DNA of 37,444 nt from Bacillota bacterium (GTDB lineage Bacteria; Bacillota; Sulfobacillia; Sulfobacillales; JAIMBI01): contig JAJZWS010000028.1 of NCBI GenBank assembly GCA_021846565.1, positions 1-37,444 on the forward strand. The letters run 5' to 3'. The translations under genes and the position numbers were made by a program. The notes under the pieces are model-generated. The model saw nothing but the letters and a program-made list of their open reading frames with translations, was not told where the DNA came from and made no database searches. Positions 8,035 through 16,290 of the stretch are shown here, piece by piece (the first letter of the stretch is position 1; each line of letters begins with the position of its first letter).

Positions 8035-8983
8035 CGGCGGACCCCCGATCCCGCATCCACCATCGGATCAGGTCCCGCTCACGCGTGCGCTCCATCGCGC
8101 GGCTGGCTTCGTCTGACCACGCGTAGAAGCCGCGTCCGGCCTTCTCTCCGAGTGCGCCCTGGTCCACCAGGGCGCGAAGCGCGCTGCCCGACTCGTGTTC
8201 CGTACTGAGACTCGGAAAGAGATAGCCGGAAATCGCGTGAAACACGTCCAGCCCTCCCATGTCCGCCGTCCGAAAGGGTCCCGTGAGCCCCAGGCGCCGT
8301 CCCAACGTCAGCTCGGCAGCCAGGTCAATGTCGGCGGCCGAGGCCACCCCTTGCTCCAACAGGTACTGCGCCTCACGAAACAAAGCGTACTGCAGGCGGT
8401 TGCCAAGATAGCCGGGCACTTCCCGGCGGACGACGATCGCCTGCTTGCCCATTTGCCGCAGGCTGTCGAGGGCTCGGCTGACGGTGCCCCGGGTGGTGTG
8501 GTGCCCGGGGACGACTTCCACCAGGGGCATGAGGTGGGCCGGATTCCAGAAGTGCATCACCAGACCACGGGTCGGGCAGGTCATCTGCTGAAAAATGGCC
8601 GTGGGGCTGAGTCCAGACGAGTTGCTGGCGATGATGGCGTCCGGACCGCACAGCGGTTCCACGGCGCGAAAGAAGGCCTGCTTGTGGCCGAGGTCTTCGG
8701 GGGTCGCCTCGACAACCAGCGCTGCCCCCTCCACACACCAGGACTGCGATTCGGTGAAGTCGATGCGTGCCAGGACCCGACCCCGTTCCGCGTCCGGGAG
8801 CGCCCCCTCCTCCGTCAGGGTATCGAGCTTTCGGAGCATGCGCCGCCTCGCCGTCTCCAAATCCCGCGGTGATACCCCCCAAAGACGCACGGGCCACGCC
8901 GCGAGCGCAGCCGCCAGGGCGATCGAGTGGCCCATGGTGCCGGCCCCGAGCACGGCGAGCGCCTCATGGTGGCCATCATCCAT
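8027..8983 (-). CDS. 3-hydroxyacyl-CoA dehydrogenase-like NAD(P) oxidoreductase
   Basis: 318-residue protein with the N-terminal Rossmann motif LAVLGAGTMGHSIALAAALA and the family's catalytic-His segment (VMHFWNPAHLMPLVEVVPG), followed by the all-helical dimerisation domain (PGYLGNRLQYALFREA). The length and single-domain layout suit the L-gulonate 3-dehydrogenase/lambda-crystallin/carnitine-dehydrogenase branch rather than long fatty-acid-oxidation proteins. ATG 8983 shares one base with the TGA of the upstream cyclase gene (TGATG) and has an AGGGGG ribosome site; GTG 8986 or 8992 are less likely. In this operon it probably oxidises a 3-hydroxy sugar acid. Substrate is inferred only from context. 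Confidence 0.85.
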   Translation of the reverse strand: MDDGHHEALAVLGAGTMGHSIALAAALAAWPVRLWGVSPRDLETARRRMLRKLDTLTEEGALPDAERGRVLARIDFTESQSWCVEGAALVVEATPEDLGHKQAFFRAVEPLCGPDAIIASNSSGLSPTAIFQQMTCPTRGLVMHFWNPAHLMPLVEVVPGHHTTRGTVSRALDSLRQMGKQAIVVRREVPGYLGNRLQYALFREAQYLLEQGVASAADIDLAAELTLGRRLGLTGPFRTADMGGLDVFHAISGYLFPSLSTEHESGSALRALVDQGALGEKAGRGFYAWSDEASRAMERTRERDLIRWWMRDRGSADA

Positions 8984-9696
8984 CACGGACACCCCCTGTT
9001 CCCCGGCTGGTCGTCGTGGACTTGGTCCACTTCGGCCAGGATGGTACAGGGACCACTGTCCACGCCCTCAATCATCAGGGGTACGACATACACCCGGTCC
9101 AGGTAGTCGATGGGGAGCGAGAGGTCGACATCTTCCAAGATAAAAAAGGGAGGCGCCCCGGGTCGATGGGTGCCCAGGACCGCTTGGTGAAACAGGAGGC
9201 CCGCCTCTAGGTGCTGGGCCGCCGACGCCGACGGCGTGTCCAGGCCCACGGCGCGCAGCGCGCGGAATTTGAGCAAAAACTGGCCGGCAGATTCGTCAAA
9301 TCCCGGGTTGTGCCAGCCATATCGATGCGGATCCGCCTGGCGCACGGCGCCAAATCCCGTTCGGATGAGCAGGAGCTCGGCGACCTCGAGCCGGTCACGA
9401 AGAGGGATCAGGCGTGCGGCGGTGATGAGGCCGTCATCCGCCGTGGGAACATCCGCCACCACGATGTGGTTGAAGACCATCTGGTCCGCGGTCAGCTGCG
9501 AGACCGCTAATCCTTCTGGGTTGAAGTGGCGCGGACAGTCCATGTGCGTGCCACTGTGGGTGACGGCGCCGACCCAGGATTGGTCAAATGGATCGCCGCG
9601 GTCGATCGCGTGTTGGCGGCGCACTTCCACCGGCGGGTTGTCGCGATACACTGGTGTGCGCTCACCCAAGGGATGCGACAGCAAGTATCGTGTCAC
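8983..9696 (-). CDS. Cyclase-family metal-dependent hydrolase
   Basis: 237-residue member of the cyclase/kynurenine-formamidase-like family. The hallmark HSGTHMDCPRHF (HxGTHxDxPxHF) supplies metal ligands, and the N-terminal YLLSHPLGERTPVY and C-terminal VYVVPLMIEGVDSGPC regions also match. GTG 9696 is preferred: GGAGAGG lies 8 bp upstream and the start is 5 bp beyond the pdxA2 stop. A reading from further upstream would overlap pdxA2 by 49 bp. Family members open lactams, lactones or formamides, so a sugar lactone or amide hydrolase would fit the acid-sugar island. This is an uncommon partner for a PdxA2/DUF1537 pair. Confidence 0.82.
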   Translation of the reverse strand: MTRYLLSHPLGERTPVYRDNPPVEVRRQHAIDRGDPFDQSWVGAVTHSGTHMDCPRHFNPEGLAVSQLTADQMVFNHIVVADVPTADDGLITAARLIPLRDRLEVAELLLIRTGFGAVRQADPHRYGWHNPGFDESAGQFLLKFRALRAVGLDTPSASAAQHLEAGLLFHQAVLGTHRPGAPPFFILEDVDLSLPIDYLDRVYVVPLMIEGVDSGPCTILAEVDQVHDDQPGNRGCP

Positions 9697-9701
9697 GTCC
9701 T

Positions 9702-10745
9702 CTACCTCTCCTTCGGTTGCTTGGTTGACCAGCGTGCACGTGCCCCCCACGCGCCGGCCGCGCTAAGGGCCGCCACCTGTCCGTGGGCATTGGCCACCCC
9801 TCGACCGGCAATGTCAAAGGCCGTCCCGTGGTCGACCGACGTGCGCAGAACCGGAAGACCCAGTGTCACACTCACGGTTCCATAAAAGTCCAGGGTCTTC
9901 GCCGCAATGTGTCCCTGGTCATGGTAGAGGGACAGCACCCCCGCATAGCGGCCCATCCGCGCTTGGTAGAAGACGGCGTCGGCAGGAATCGGGCCTTCGA
10001 CGCGATGGCCCTCACTTTGTGCCTGTTTGATGGCAGGCTCCAAGATCGCCCGTTCCTCCGTACCCAACAGGCCATGCTCGCCGCCGTGGGGGTTTAAGGC
10101 CGCGACGGCGAGCACCGGAGTCTCCACCCCCAAGTCCTTGAGGAACCCGAGGCACCGCGTGATGCCGGCGTGAACCTGGGCCACGCCGAGGAGGGCCGGA
10201 ACCTCGCTCAAAGGATGATGCCGGGTGAGAAAGAAGATGCGTAGCGTGTCCACTTCGAACATGGTGTACACACCGTCGACGCCAAACCGCTCGGCCAACA
10301 TTTCCGTGTGGCCCGGATAATGATAGCCCGCCAGGCGCAGCGCCTCCTTGTTCAGCGGCGCGGTATTGATGACGTCTACGGCCCCGGATTTGGCAGCGTC
10401 CACGACCGCCATGATCGCGCGTCCGGCTTCTTCCCCACCCCGACTGCCGACGACGCCGTACGGCACCGGCTCCGGGTCGGCCGCAGTGGCCACCAGCGAC
10501 AGCACCCTCGGGTCGTCGTCCACGGCCGCAACATCGTCGAGAACCTTCACGCGGCGGCTCGCACCCACTAGGTCCAGCGCCGCCTGCAACACATGGGGAT
10601 TCCCAAACAGAACCGGCGTCCATGCGCGCTCAGGCTCCAACTCCAGCAGGGCTTTCACCACGATTTCGGGCCCGATCCCCGCCGGGTCGCCCAACGTAAT
10701 ACCTATTCGCGCGGGACGCCTCTGAGGCTGCGAGAGTTTCGTCAC
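9702..10745 (-). CDS. pdxA2: PdxA2-like 4-phospho-sugar-acid dehydrogenase
   Basis: 347-residue NAD-dependent enzyme of the PdxA family: ITLGDPAGIGPEIVVKAL at the N-terminus, metal-binding histidines in YPGHTEML, LYHDQGHIAAKTL and TSVDHGTAFDIAG. PdxA proper makes pyridoxine precursor, but paralogues next to DUF1537 kinases (PdxA2) oxidise 4-phospho-D-threonate or -erythronate, which then decarboxylates to dihydroxyacetone phosphate. The neighbourhood strongly favours PdxA2. GTG 10745 is chosen because AAAGG lies 9 bp upstream; ATG 10754 would abut it directly. It is first in the minus-strand run pdxA2-cyclase-dehydrogenase-kinase, all joined by 5 bp or less, and lies 51 bp downstream of the deoR stop. 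Confidence 0.88.
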   Translation of the reverse strand: MTKLSQPQRRPARIGITLGDPAGIGPEIVVKALLELEPERAWTPVLFGNPHVLQAALDLVGASRRVKVLDDVAAVDDDPRVLSLVATAADPEPVPYGVVGSRGGEEAGRAIMAVVDAAKSGAVDVINTAPLNKEALRLAGYHYPGHTEMLAERFGVDGVYTMFEVDTLRIFFLTRHHPLSEVPALLGVAQVHAGITRCLGFLKDLGVETPVLAVAALNPHGGEHGLLGTEERAILEPAIKQAQSEGHRVEGPIPADAVFYQARMGRYAGVLSLYHDQGHIAAKTLDFYGTVSVTLGLPVLRTSVDHGTAFDIAGRGVANAHGQVAALSAAGAWGARARWSTKQPKER

Positions 10746-10796
10746 TTCCAACATCCTTTCACATCAGTTCTGGCTTCTGAGACACAGCGACCGGAC

Positions 10797-11597
10797 CTAG
10801 CCCAGACGGTCGGGATCCCCGTCCAGCGGGCCAGGCTCCGTCGGGGCGAGGCGAAACGCCAGCCCGGACGTTTCCAGCTGTTGCCGCTGGCGGTCGCTGA
10901 CGCGCTCATCGATCAGCAACGTGACCTCGTCTGGCAGGGGTGTGACAAAGCCGTACCGGGGTTCCCCCAGTTTGGTATGGTCGGCTGCCACATAAACGTG
11001 GCGCGCTGCCTGCATCATGGCTCCCTTAAGGTACGCCTGGGATAGGGTGGGCGAGACGAGACACCGACTCTCCAGGCTTACGCCGTACGCGCCCATGAAT
11101 GCGCGGTCAGGTCGGATGTGCCGCAGGTTGTCCTCGGTCAGCGAGCCCATCACAGCCTGATTCGCCGACCGAAGAGTGCCCCCCAGCATGATGACCTCAA
11201 AAGAGGCAAAAGGCAGCAGCGCCACCAGGATGTTTACGGCATTGGTGACCACCGTAATGTGGTGAAACCGGGCCAGCTCCCGGGTGATCATCCCGGTCGT
11301 CGTACCCGCATCCAGCAGGACCACTTCGGATTCCTGAATGTAGGAGACCGCCAGACGTCCAATCGCGGCCTTCTCGGCCACATGCGCCCGAGACTTCTCG
11401 GGGACGCTGGGCTCGCCCGGGAGCTCAATCACCCCGCCGTGCACTCTGAGCACCAAACGCTTGTCTTCCAGGACTTGCAGGTCGCGGCGGATGGTGGCGG
11501 CGGATGCGCCGGTGAGGCGTTGCAGGTCGGCGATGCCGACCTGCAACTGTGCCTCCACTGCCGCCAGGATTTTCCGGTGCCGAGCTTCCCGAGACAT
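10797..11597 (-). CDS. DeoR-family sugar-pathway repressor
   Basis: 266-residue DeoR-type regulator. The N-terminal winged helix (RHRKILAAVEAQLQVGIADLQRLTG, then SAATIRRDLQVLEDKRLVLRVHGG) carries the family's RRDL signature. The C-terminal ISOCOT effector domain has LDAGTTT, VVTNAVNI, MLGGTLR and ADHTKLG. Such proteins respond to phosphorylated sugars. ATG 11597 is chosen for the MSREARHRKI opening and the AGGGGGG site 5 bp upstream; upstream codons lie inside the neighbouring gene. It starts 10 bp after the beta-propeller gene and is followed by pdxA2, so it probably belongs to a transcript covering 12.6-6.6 kb and likely controls the whole island. Confidence 0.9.
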   Translation of the reverse strand: MSREARHRKILAAVEAQLQVGIADLQRLTGASAATIRRDLQVLEDKRLVLRVHGGVIELPGEPSVPEKSRAHVAEKAAIGRLAVSYIQESEVVLLDAGTTTGMITRELARFHHITVVTNAVNILVALLPFASFEVIMLGGTLRSANQAVMGSLTEDNLRHIRPDRAFMGAYGVSLESRCLVSPTLSQAYLKGAMMQAARHVYVAADHTKLGEPRYGFVTPLPDEVTLLIDERVSDRQRQQLETSGLAFRLAPTEPGPLDGDPDRLG

Positions 11598-11607
11598 CGA
11601 TGCCCCC

Positions 11608-12579
11608 CTATGCCATCTCAACGGCGCTGTGGCGCAGCTCGTGAGCCCGGTCGTCGCGCGCGTATTCATAAAAATAGTGAATCGTGCTCCCGCGCACCAC
11701 GGCATCAATGTATCGCAACGAACCACTCCCGTGCTGAGACCACAGGCGCGGCCCGTCAGCATCCACCTTGGTAAAGTGCTTCAGATCATGCGATACGGCC
11801 AACCCCGCGCGGTCCTGGTACGTCTCGCCGTTATGTGAGCGACCGTCAAACAGCATCCAGTAGACGCCGTCGCGGGGGATGATCGTCGAGCCCCGCGCCA
11901 GCAGGTAGTCCCAGCCCGATCCGGGTTCCAAGAGGGTGCCCGCCCAGCGGAAGTGGACCCCGTCGACACTGTACGCCAACCCGGTCTTCGACCGGAGGCG
12001 CCCCGTCGCAAAGGCATTTTCGGTCCCGTGCATCTCGTCGGCGCTGATGGGGAAGTCGGGGCGATCCACAAAATTGACCATTATATAGGTCACGGGCCCC
12101 ACCATGAAGACGAACGGATCTTTGACGCCCTCCAGATTGAACTCTGCTGCCGTCAGCGCGGGTCGGCGATCGGCAACACACAGGGCAGAGGGATCCTCGG
12201 CCTCCAACAGGTCGATGCGCCACCGGCGATCGGCAGGATCCACGTAGCTACAGTACAGCCGCCATGTCCCCGATGGCGCAATCTGTAGCGCGGACCGCTC
12301 GATGGATGCCGACCGCAGCTCGTCGGCCGAGATCTCGGTGAGCGACTGGAAGTTCACGCCGTCCGTGCTTTCCGCAATGCGGCACGCGATCCCCCGCCCT
12401 CGTCCAATGGGGTGCCGCACGCGGTACGCCATAACAAAGCGCTCGCGCCGCCCGTCGTACACCACCGAAGGCGCACCCACCCAAAAGTCCGGCTCAGGAC
12501 GATCGGGTTCAACGACCACCGTTCCACCATCTGGATCAAAGAGCGGCAGTGACGACCACTGTCGATCTACGTCGGCCAC
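11608..12579 (-). CDS. Five-bladed beta-propeller glycosidase-like protein
   Basis: 323-residue protein with repeating segments typical of GH43/GH32-type five-bladed propellers: FWVGAPSVVYDGRRERFVMAYRV, ESTDGVNFQSL, GVKDPFVFMVGPVTYIMV, AYSVDGVHFRWAGTLLEP, GVYWMLFDGRSHN and VSHDLKHFTKV. No signal peptide is seen, so a cytoplasmic enzyme acting on an imported oligosaccharide or glycoside is likely. GTG 12579 is preferred for an AAGGGGG site 9 bp upstream; ATG 12636 lacks a close ribosome site. It leads the minus-strand operon and is divergent from the MFS permease. I cannot assign a GH number or confirm catalytic acids. Confidence 0.7.
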   Translation of the reverse strand: MADVDRQWSSLPLFDPDGGTVVVEPDRPEPDFWVGAPSVVYDGRRERFVMAYRVRHPIGRGRGIACRIAESTDGVNFQSLTEISADELRSASIERSALQIAPSGTWRLYCSYVDPADRRWRIDLLEAEDPSALCVADRRPALTAAEFNLEGVKDPFVFMVGPVTYIMVNFVDRPDFPISADEMHGTENAFATGRLRSKTGLAYSVDGVHFRWAGTLLEPGSGWDYLLARGSTIIPRDGVYWMLFDGRSHNGETYQDRAGLAVSHDLKHFTKVDADGPRLWSQHGSGSLRYIDAVVRGSTIHYFYEYARDDRAHELRHSAVEMA

Positions 12580-12721
12580 GACGATAACCCCCTTGCTTGT
12601 GATCGAAATGACGACCAGGTTGAGTGTATCACTCATCTCGGGCCTTGGTCTACGGCGCGCTCCTTTCGCTGCATCGTTGCATCACAAACTTTTTTCCGAT
12701 CCGCCCTGTCCGAGCAGGATC

Positions 12722-12762
12722 CGCGATACGCTTTATCGAATCATCTCAAATGCGCGATACGC
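12722..12762. promoter_or_regulatory. Direct repeats CGCGATACGC, candidate DeoR operators
   Basis: CGCGATACGC occurs at 12722-12731 and again at 12753-12762, start-to-start 31 bp (about three helical turns), in the divergent gap between the propeller/deoR operon and the permease operon. Same-face spacing of identical sites is typical of cooperative repressor binding. That the local DeoR protein binds them is inferred from position. Confidence 0.5.
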
Positions 12763-12796
12763 GCACCAGGAATTTTTTCAAGAGGAGGCCCCTGCA

Positions 12797-14062
12797 ATGA
12801 GGATGGCGTCAAGTGTTCCCAGGCTCCGATGGACTCGGATCATGCCCATCGCCATCGCGATGTACACGATTTCGTTCATGGACCGCATCAATCTCTCGTT
12901 TGCCACCACGGGCATGGAGAAGGACTTCGGCCTGACGGCGACGGGGGTGGGCTTGATCCTAGGCTTCTTCTTCTTGGGATACTTGGTCCTTCAGGTCCCC
13001 GGCGGTTATTTGGCCGAGCGGTGGAGTGCGAAGAAGTTCGTGTTCTGGCTACTGCTCATCTGGGGAGTGTTCGCCGCCTTGAGTGGGCTTGCACAAAACT
13101 CCACGCAGGAGCTTTGGATCCGCTTCTTGCTAGGGGTCGCGGAGGGTGGCATCTGGCCCGCCACCCTGGTGTTGCTGGCTAACTGGTTCCCGCGCGAGGA
13201 GCGGGCGCGCGCGAACGGCCTCTGGATTATCTGCCTGCCACTGGCCGCTGCCATCACATCGCCGATTTCCGGTGCCTTGGTCACGGCCGTGGGCTGGCGG
13301 CTCATGCTGGTCTTCGAGGGGATTCCTGCGCTGATTTGGGCAGCGCTCTGGTGGTGGGGCATCGAGGACCGGCCCGAGCAGGCGAAGTGGCTCTCCACGA
13401 GTGAGCGCGATTTCATCACCACCCGCATCCACGCCGAGCGCCGTCCAACCACTGGCACGATTTGGAGTGTGCTACTGGAGCCGTCAGTGTGGCTGCTGTC
13501 GGCCGCCTACTTCCTGACCATCATGGGCGGGTACGGCTTGAATCTGTGGGCCCCGACCATCATCCATTCTATTGGGGTGGGCTTTTTAGGCACCGGTCTT
13601 CTGCTCGTCATTCCCAACGGCGCCGCCGTGTGGCTCCTCATCTCCGCCGGCCGATACTCAGACCGCATCGGTAAGCGAATCGCCGTCTCGGTCGGGGTCC
13701 TGTGCATCTCGTTTGTCGGCTATCTACTCCTCGGGATCATTGGAACCGGCATCGTCGCGCTGGCGATCTTGTTCCTGGCGTTTGCTACCGCTGGCTTCTA
13801 TGCCCGACAGGGACCCTTGTGGGCCATTCCCACCGAGGTCTTGCCCGCGGGGACCGCCGGCACAGCGATGGGGCTCATCAATGGCATCGGCAACATCGGT
13901 GGGTTTGTCGGGCCCTTCGTGTTTGGCTACCTGGAGACCACTACACATTCGTTCACCGTCGGATACTTCGTGATGGGCTTCGCCATTCTCGCGGGCGCGG
14001 CGGTGTTGCTCACCGTAAGGGAGCAGCGAAAGCAACCGGACGCTACCGCCGCAGCAGGATAG
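12797..14062 (+). CDS. MFS permease, anion:cation symporter family
   Basis: 421-residue integral membrane protein with about twelve transmembrane segments. The first-helix signature SFMDRINLSFATTGM is diagnostic of the ACS family, which imports tartrate, glucarate, galactonate, phthalate and similar organic acids by proton symport. The loop motif LAERWSAKK and the second-half motif GRYSDRIGKRIAV are also present. ATG 12797 is preceded by AGAGGAGG (12781-12788). It heads a plus-strand operon with the dehydratase and two aldolases, so it is the likely entry door for the sugar acid degraded here. Confidence 0.92.
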   Translation: MRMASSVPRLRWTRIMPIAIAMYTISFMDRINLSFATTGMEKDFGLTATGVGLILGFFFLGYLVLQVPGGYLAERWSAKKFVFWLLLIWGVFAALSGLAQNSTQELWIRFLLGVAEGGIWPATLVLLANWFPREERARANGLWIICLPLAAAITSPISGALVTAVGWRLMLVFEGIPALIWAALWWWGIEDRPEQAKWLSTSERDFITTRIHAERRPTTGTIWSVLLEPSVWLLSAAYFLTIMGGYGLNLWAPTIIHSIGVGFLGTGLLLVIPNGAAVWLLISAGRYSDRIGKRIAVSVGVLCISFVGYLLLGIIGTGIVALAILFLAFATAGFYARQGPLWAIPTEVLPAGTAGTAMGLINGIGNIGGFVGPFVFGYLETTTHSFTVGYFVMGFAILAGAAVLLTVREQRKQPDATAAAG

Positions 14063-14076
14063 CTCTCACACCCACC

Positions 14077-14093
14077 GGTGGAGCGGGTCCACC
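14077..14093 (+). other. Small intercistronic hairpin
   Basis: GGTGGA (14077-14082) and TCCACC (14088-14093) form a 6-bp stem with a 5-nt loop between the permease and dehydratase genes. No T-run follows, so it may stabilise or partition the mRNA rather than terminate it. Confidence 0.3.
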
Positions 14094-14119
14094 GCGCACA
14101 CAGAAAGGGGAACGCTCTC

Positions 14120-15292
14120 ATGAGGATCGCCGACGTTCGCGTGCGCTTCTTCCGATATCGCCCCCCCAACCCGCTGGTCAGCAGCGTCGGCAGCCGGAGG
14201 GTTCGCCTGCTCTGCCTCGTGGAAGTGGCTTCGACCAGCGGACTCGTCGGCGTGGGCGAAAGTTGGGTCAACTTTCCGTCCTGGGTCGCCGCGGAGCGCC
14301 ACGCAACCGTTGTAGAGGGCGTTGCCCCCTTGCTGGTGGGCCATGATGCCACCGATGTGGTCGACACCCATCATCGGCTAAAAGCGACCCTGGCCCCGGT
14401 CGGCCGTCAAAGTGGCATCACTGGTGCCGTGTCCCAGGCGCTCAGCGGTGTGGACTTGGCTCTGTGGGACCTCTTAGCCCGTGAGCGTGACGTTCCTGTT
14501 TACCGGATGCTGGGAGGCGGCCGGTCCCGGGTCCCGGTCTACGCGTCCGGGCTCGGCCCTCAGCTGGACGAGGAGATAGTGCGGGCGCAGATGGCCCGGG
14601 GTATTCGCGCCTTCAAGATCAAAGTGGGGTTTGACCCCGTCGAGGACTATACTCAGGTGGCCCGTCTGCGGCACATGGTCGGGGAGGACGCGCGGATCAT
14701 GGTGGACGCCAACCAGGGGTGGCGGACGCCCGCGGAAGCGCTCCAGGCCATCAAGCGGCTCGAACCCCTGCAGCTCGACTGGGTCGAGGAGCCCCTGCCC
14801 TGCGACGACTGGGAAGGCATGGCCCGCGTAGCGGCCCAGTCGCCGGTTCCCATCAGCGCGGGCGAGAATCTTTATGGGCGCGAGGCCTTCGCGTGGTGGG
14901 CCCACCGGGGCGCGTTCACCATTGCCCAGCCAGACGTCACCAAAGTTGGTGGCTTTACCGAGGCCTGGGCCATTGCCCAGATGATGCCGGCGTATGGCCT
15001 AGCCTGGGCGCCGCACTTCCTGGGGGGGGCCGTGGGTCTCGCCGCCACCTGCCACCTCTTCGCACTGGCGCCTGGTGGTATTGCCGTGGAGCTGGACAGC
15101 AACCCGAACGCCCTGCGCGAGGAAGTCGTCGAGCCCCCGTTCCCCACACAGGTTGAAGCGGGGTGCATCATGCTGCCGGATGCCCCGGGGTGGGGCATCA
15201 CGCTCCGCGAGGATTGGCTTGCCGCCCACGAAGTCGCGTGGCACGAGGCCTGGCAGGAGGCGGACCGGTCGGCGGCCCAAGGCCCGCGGTAG
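14120..15292 (+). CDS. Enolase-superfamily acid-sugar dehydratase
   Basis: 390-residue mandelate racemase/muconate-lactonizing-enzyme-type protein. The KxK acid-base motif (RAFKIKVGF), the three metal ligands (Asp in IMVDANQGW, Glu in WVEEPLP, Glu in ISAGENLYG) and the Asp/His dyad (QPDVTKVGG, WAPHFLGG) place it in the mandelate-racemase subgroup. That subgroup contains most sugar-acid dehydratases (galactonate, glucarate, rhamnonate, fuconate). It would abstract the C2 proton and expel the 3-hydroxyl to give a 2-keto-3-deoxy acid. ATG 14120 follows AAAGGGG. The aldolase downstream is the natural next enzyme. Which acid is used cannot be decided from motifs alone. Confidence 0.88.
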   Translation: MRIADVRVRFFRYRPPNPLVSSVGSRRVRLLCLVEVASTSGLVGVGESWVNFPSWVAAERHATVVEGVAPLLVGHDATDVVDTHHRLKATLAPVGRQSGITGAVSQALSGVDLALWDLLARERDVPVYRMLGGGRSRVPVYASGLGPQLDEEIVRAQMARGIRAFKIKVGFDPVEDYTQVARLRHMVGEDARIMVDANQGWRTPAEALQAIKRLEPLQLDWVEEPLPCDDWEGMARVAAQSPVPISAGENLYGREAFAWWAHRGAFTIAQPDVTKVGGFTEAWAIAQMMPAYGLAWAPHFLGGAVGLAATCHLFALAPGGIAVELDSNPNALREEVVEPPFPTQVEAGCIMLPDAPGWGITLREDWLAAHEVAWHEAWQEADRSAAQGPR

Positions 15293-15295
15293 GGG

Positions 15296-15326
15296 CGCGT
15301 GGGTGTCAGCGTCGGCGGCCCACGCG
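15296..15326 (+). other. Intercistronic stem-loop after dehydratase gene
   Basis: CGCGTGGG (15296-15303) pairs perfectly with CCCACGCG (15319-15326) over a 15-nt loop, directly after the dehydratase stop. No T-tract follows. It may be an mRNA processing or attenuation structure setting relative expression of the aldolases. Confidence 0.35.
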
Positions 15327-15360
15327 GGAGAGGGTAAAACGACACCGTGGAGGATTGATC

Positions 15361-16263
15361 ATGGCAGACTTGTACCCGGCACTGCTCACGCTCACCCGGG
15401 AGCCATCCGAGGATGCCCGCAGCGGCCCCGGTCCATCCGTGGACCAGGACGCCATGCTGCAGTACCTGGACTGGATCCAGTCGTCGCGCCGCAGCGACGG
15501 ACTGTTCGTGCTGGGCAGCACGGGGGCGGGCCCCATCTTGCCCTGGGCCCAGCAGCAGGACGTATTGACGCTCGTGCGCGACAGCGCCCGCCAGCCTGTG
15601 GTGGTCATGGTGGGGCCCCCCCTGCCCCGCGCCCCCTTTCTGGAGAAGCGGTCGTGGCTCCGATCGCGCGACTTCCAATCGATCGCCCTCCTGCCTCCCC
15701 TCTACTATGCGTTTCCCCCCGACGCTCAGGTGGCGACGATGACCGAGGCGGCGGCGTCCTGGCCGGGCGACGTGTGGCTGTACAACATTCCTCAGCGCGT
15801 GGGGTACTCGCTCACCTACGAAACCGTCGCACGCATTGTGGACCGCTGCCCCAATGTGGTGGGCATCAAGGATTCGAGCGGTGACGGGGCCAATGTCCCC
15901 GTCTGGCGCCAGATATTTGGCAGGGGGCGCGTCTTCTGCGGAGCCGAGCCGGTGGCCGTGGCCAGTCTGCTCACGGGAGCCGACGGCCTAGTGTCTCAGT
16001 ATGCCAGCGTCCTGCCCGAGGTGGGACGGGTGCTGGCGACCGAGGACCATCCCGAACGCTGTGACATTCAGGCGTCGCTCAACCGGCTGATTCAACGGTC
16101 CGCCCATCTGCCCCTGATGAGCTTGTTGGGGGAACTGGGATTCCAACGAGGTATTCTTCCGCACCGCATACAGCACCCGTGGCCGGTGCTGGGGGATATG
16201 GCCGGGGACCTCGTGCAGGAGTGGCTGGCCCTGGGCCGGGTGGCCGCGGCAGCTTGCCTCTGA
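15361..16263 (+). CDS. DHDPS/KDG-aldolase family protein
   Basis: 300-residue (beta/alpha)8 class I aldolase of the dihydrodipicolinate synthase family. The keto-acid binding loop reads VLGSTGAGPIL (GSTG), the catalytic Tyr region VWLYNIPQRVGYSLTYE, and the Schiff-base Lys VVGIKDSSGD. Members next to acid-sugar dehydratases are 2-keto-3-deoxy-sugar-acid aldolases or dehydratases rather than lysine-pathway enzymes. ATG 15361 follows GTGGAGG by 7 bp. It would split the dehydratase product into pyruvate (or a tartronate-type keto acid) plus an aldehyde, which the next gene's aldolase may relate to. Role is from context. Confidence 0.87.
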   Translation: MADLYPALLTLTREPSEDARSGPGPSVDQDAMLQYLDWIQSSRRSDGLFVLGSTGAGPILPWAQQQDVLTLVRDSARQPVVVMVGPPLPRAPFLEKRSWLRSRDFQSIALLPPLYYAFPPDAQVATMTEAAASWPGDVWLYNIPQRVGYSLTYETVARIVDRCPNVVGIKDSSGDGANVPVWRQIFGRGRVFCGAEPVAVASLLTGADGLVSQYASVLPEVGRVLATEDHPERCDIQASLNRLIQRSAHLPLMSLLGELGFQRGILPHRIQHPWPVLGDMAGDLVQEWLALGRVAAAACL

Positions 16264-16290
16264 TCCGCAGAAAGGTTGGTTTCAGACGTC

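Noticed and set aside
9702-10745. Vitamin B6 biosynthesis pdxA
   Set aside because: The protein fits the PdxA family, but the adjacent DUF1537 kinase, DeoR regulator and sugar genes make the PdxA2 catabolic paralogue far more likely; no other pdx gene is nearby.
12302-12796. N-terminal extension of the MFS permease
   Set aside because: The extension overlaps the divergent propeller gene and lacks membrane-protein character; ATG 12797 has a strong ribosome site and the expected first helix.
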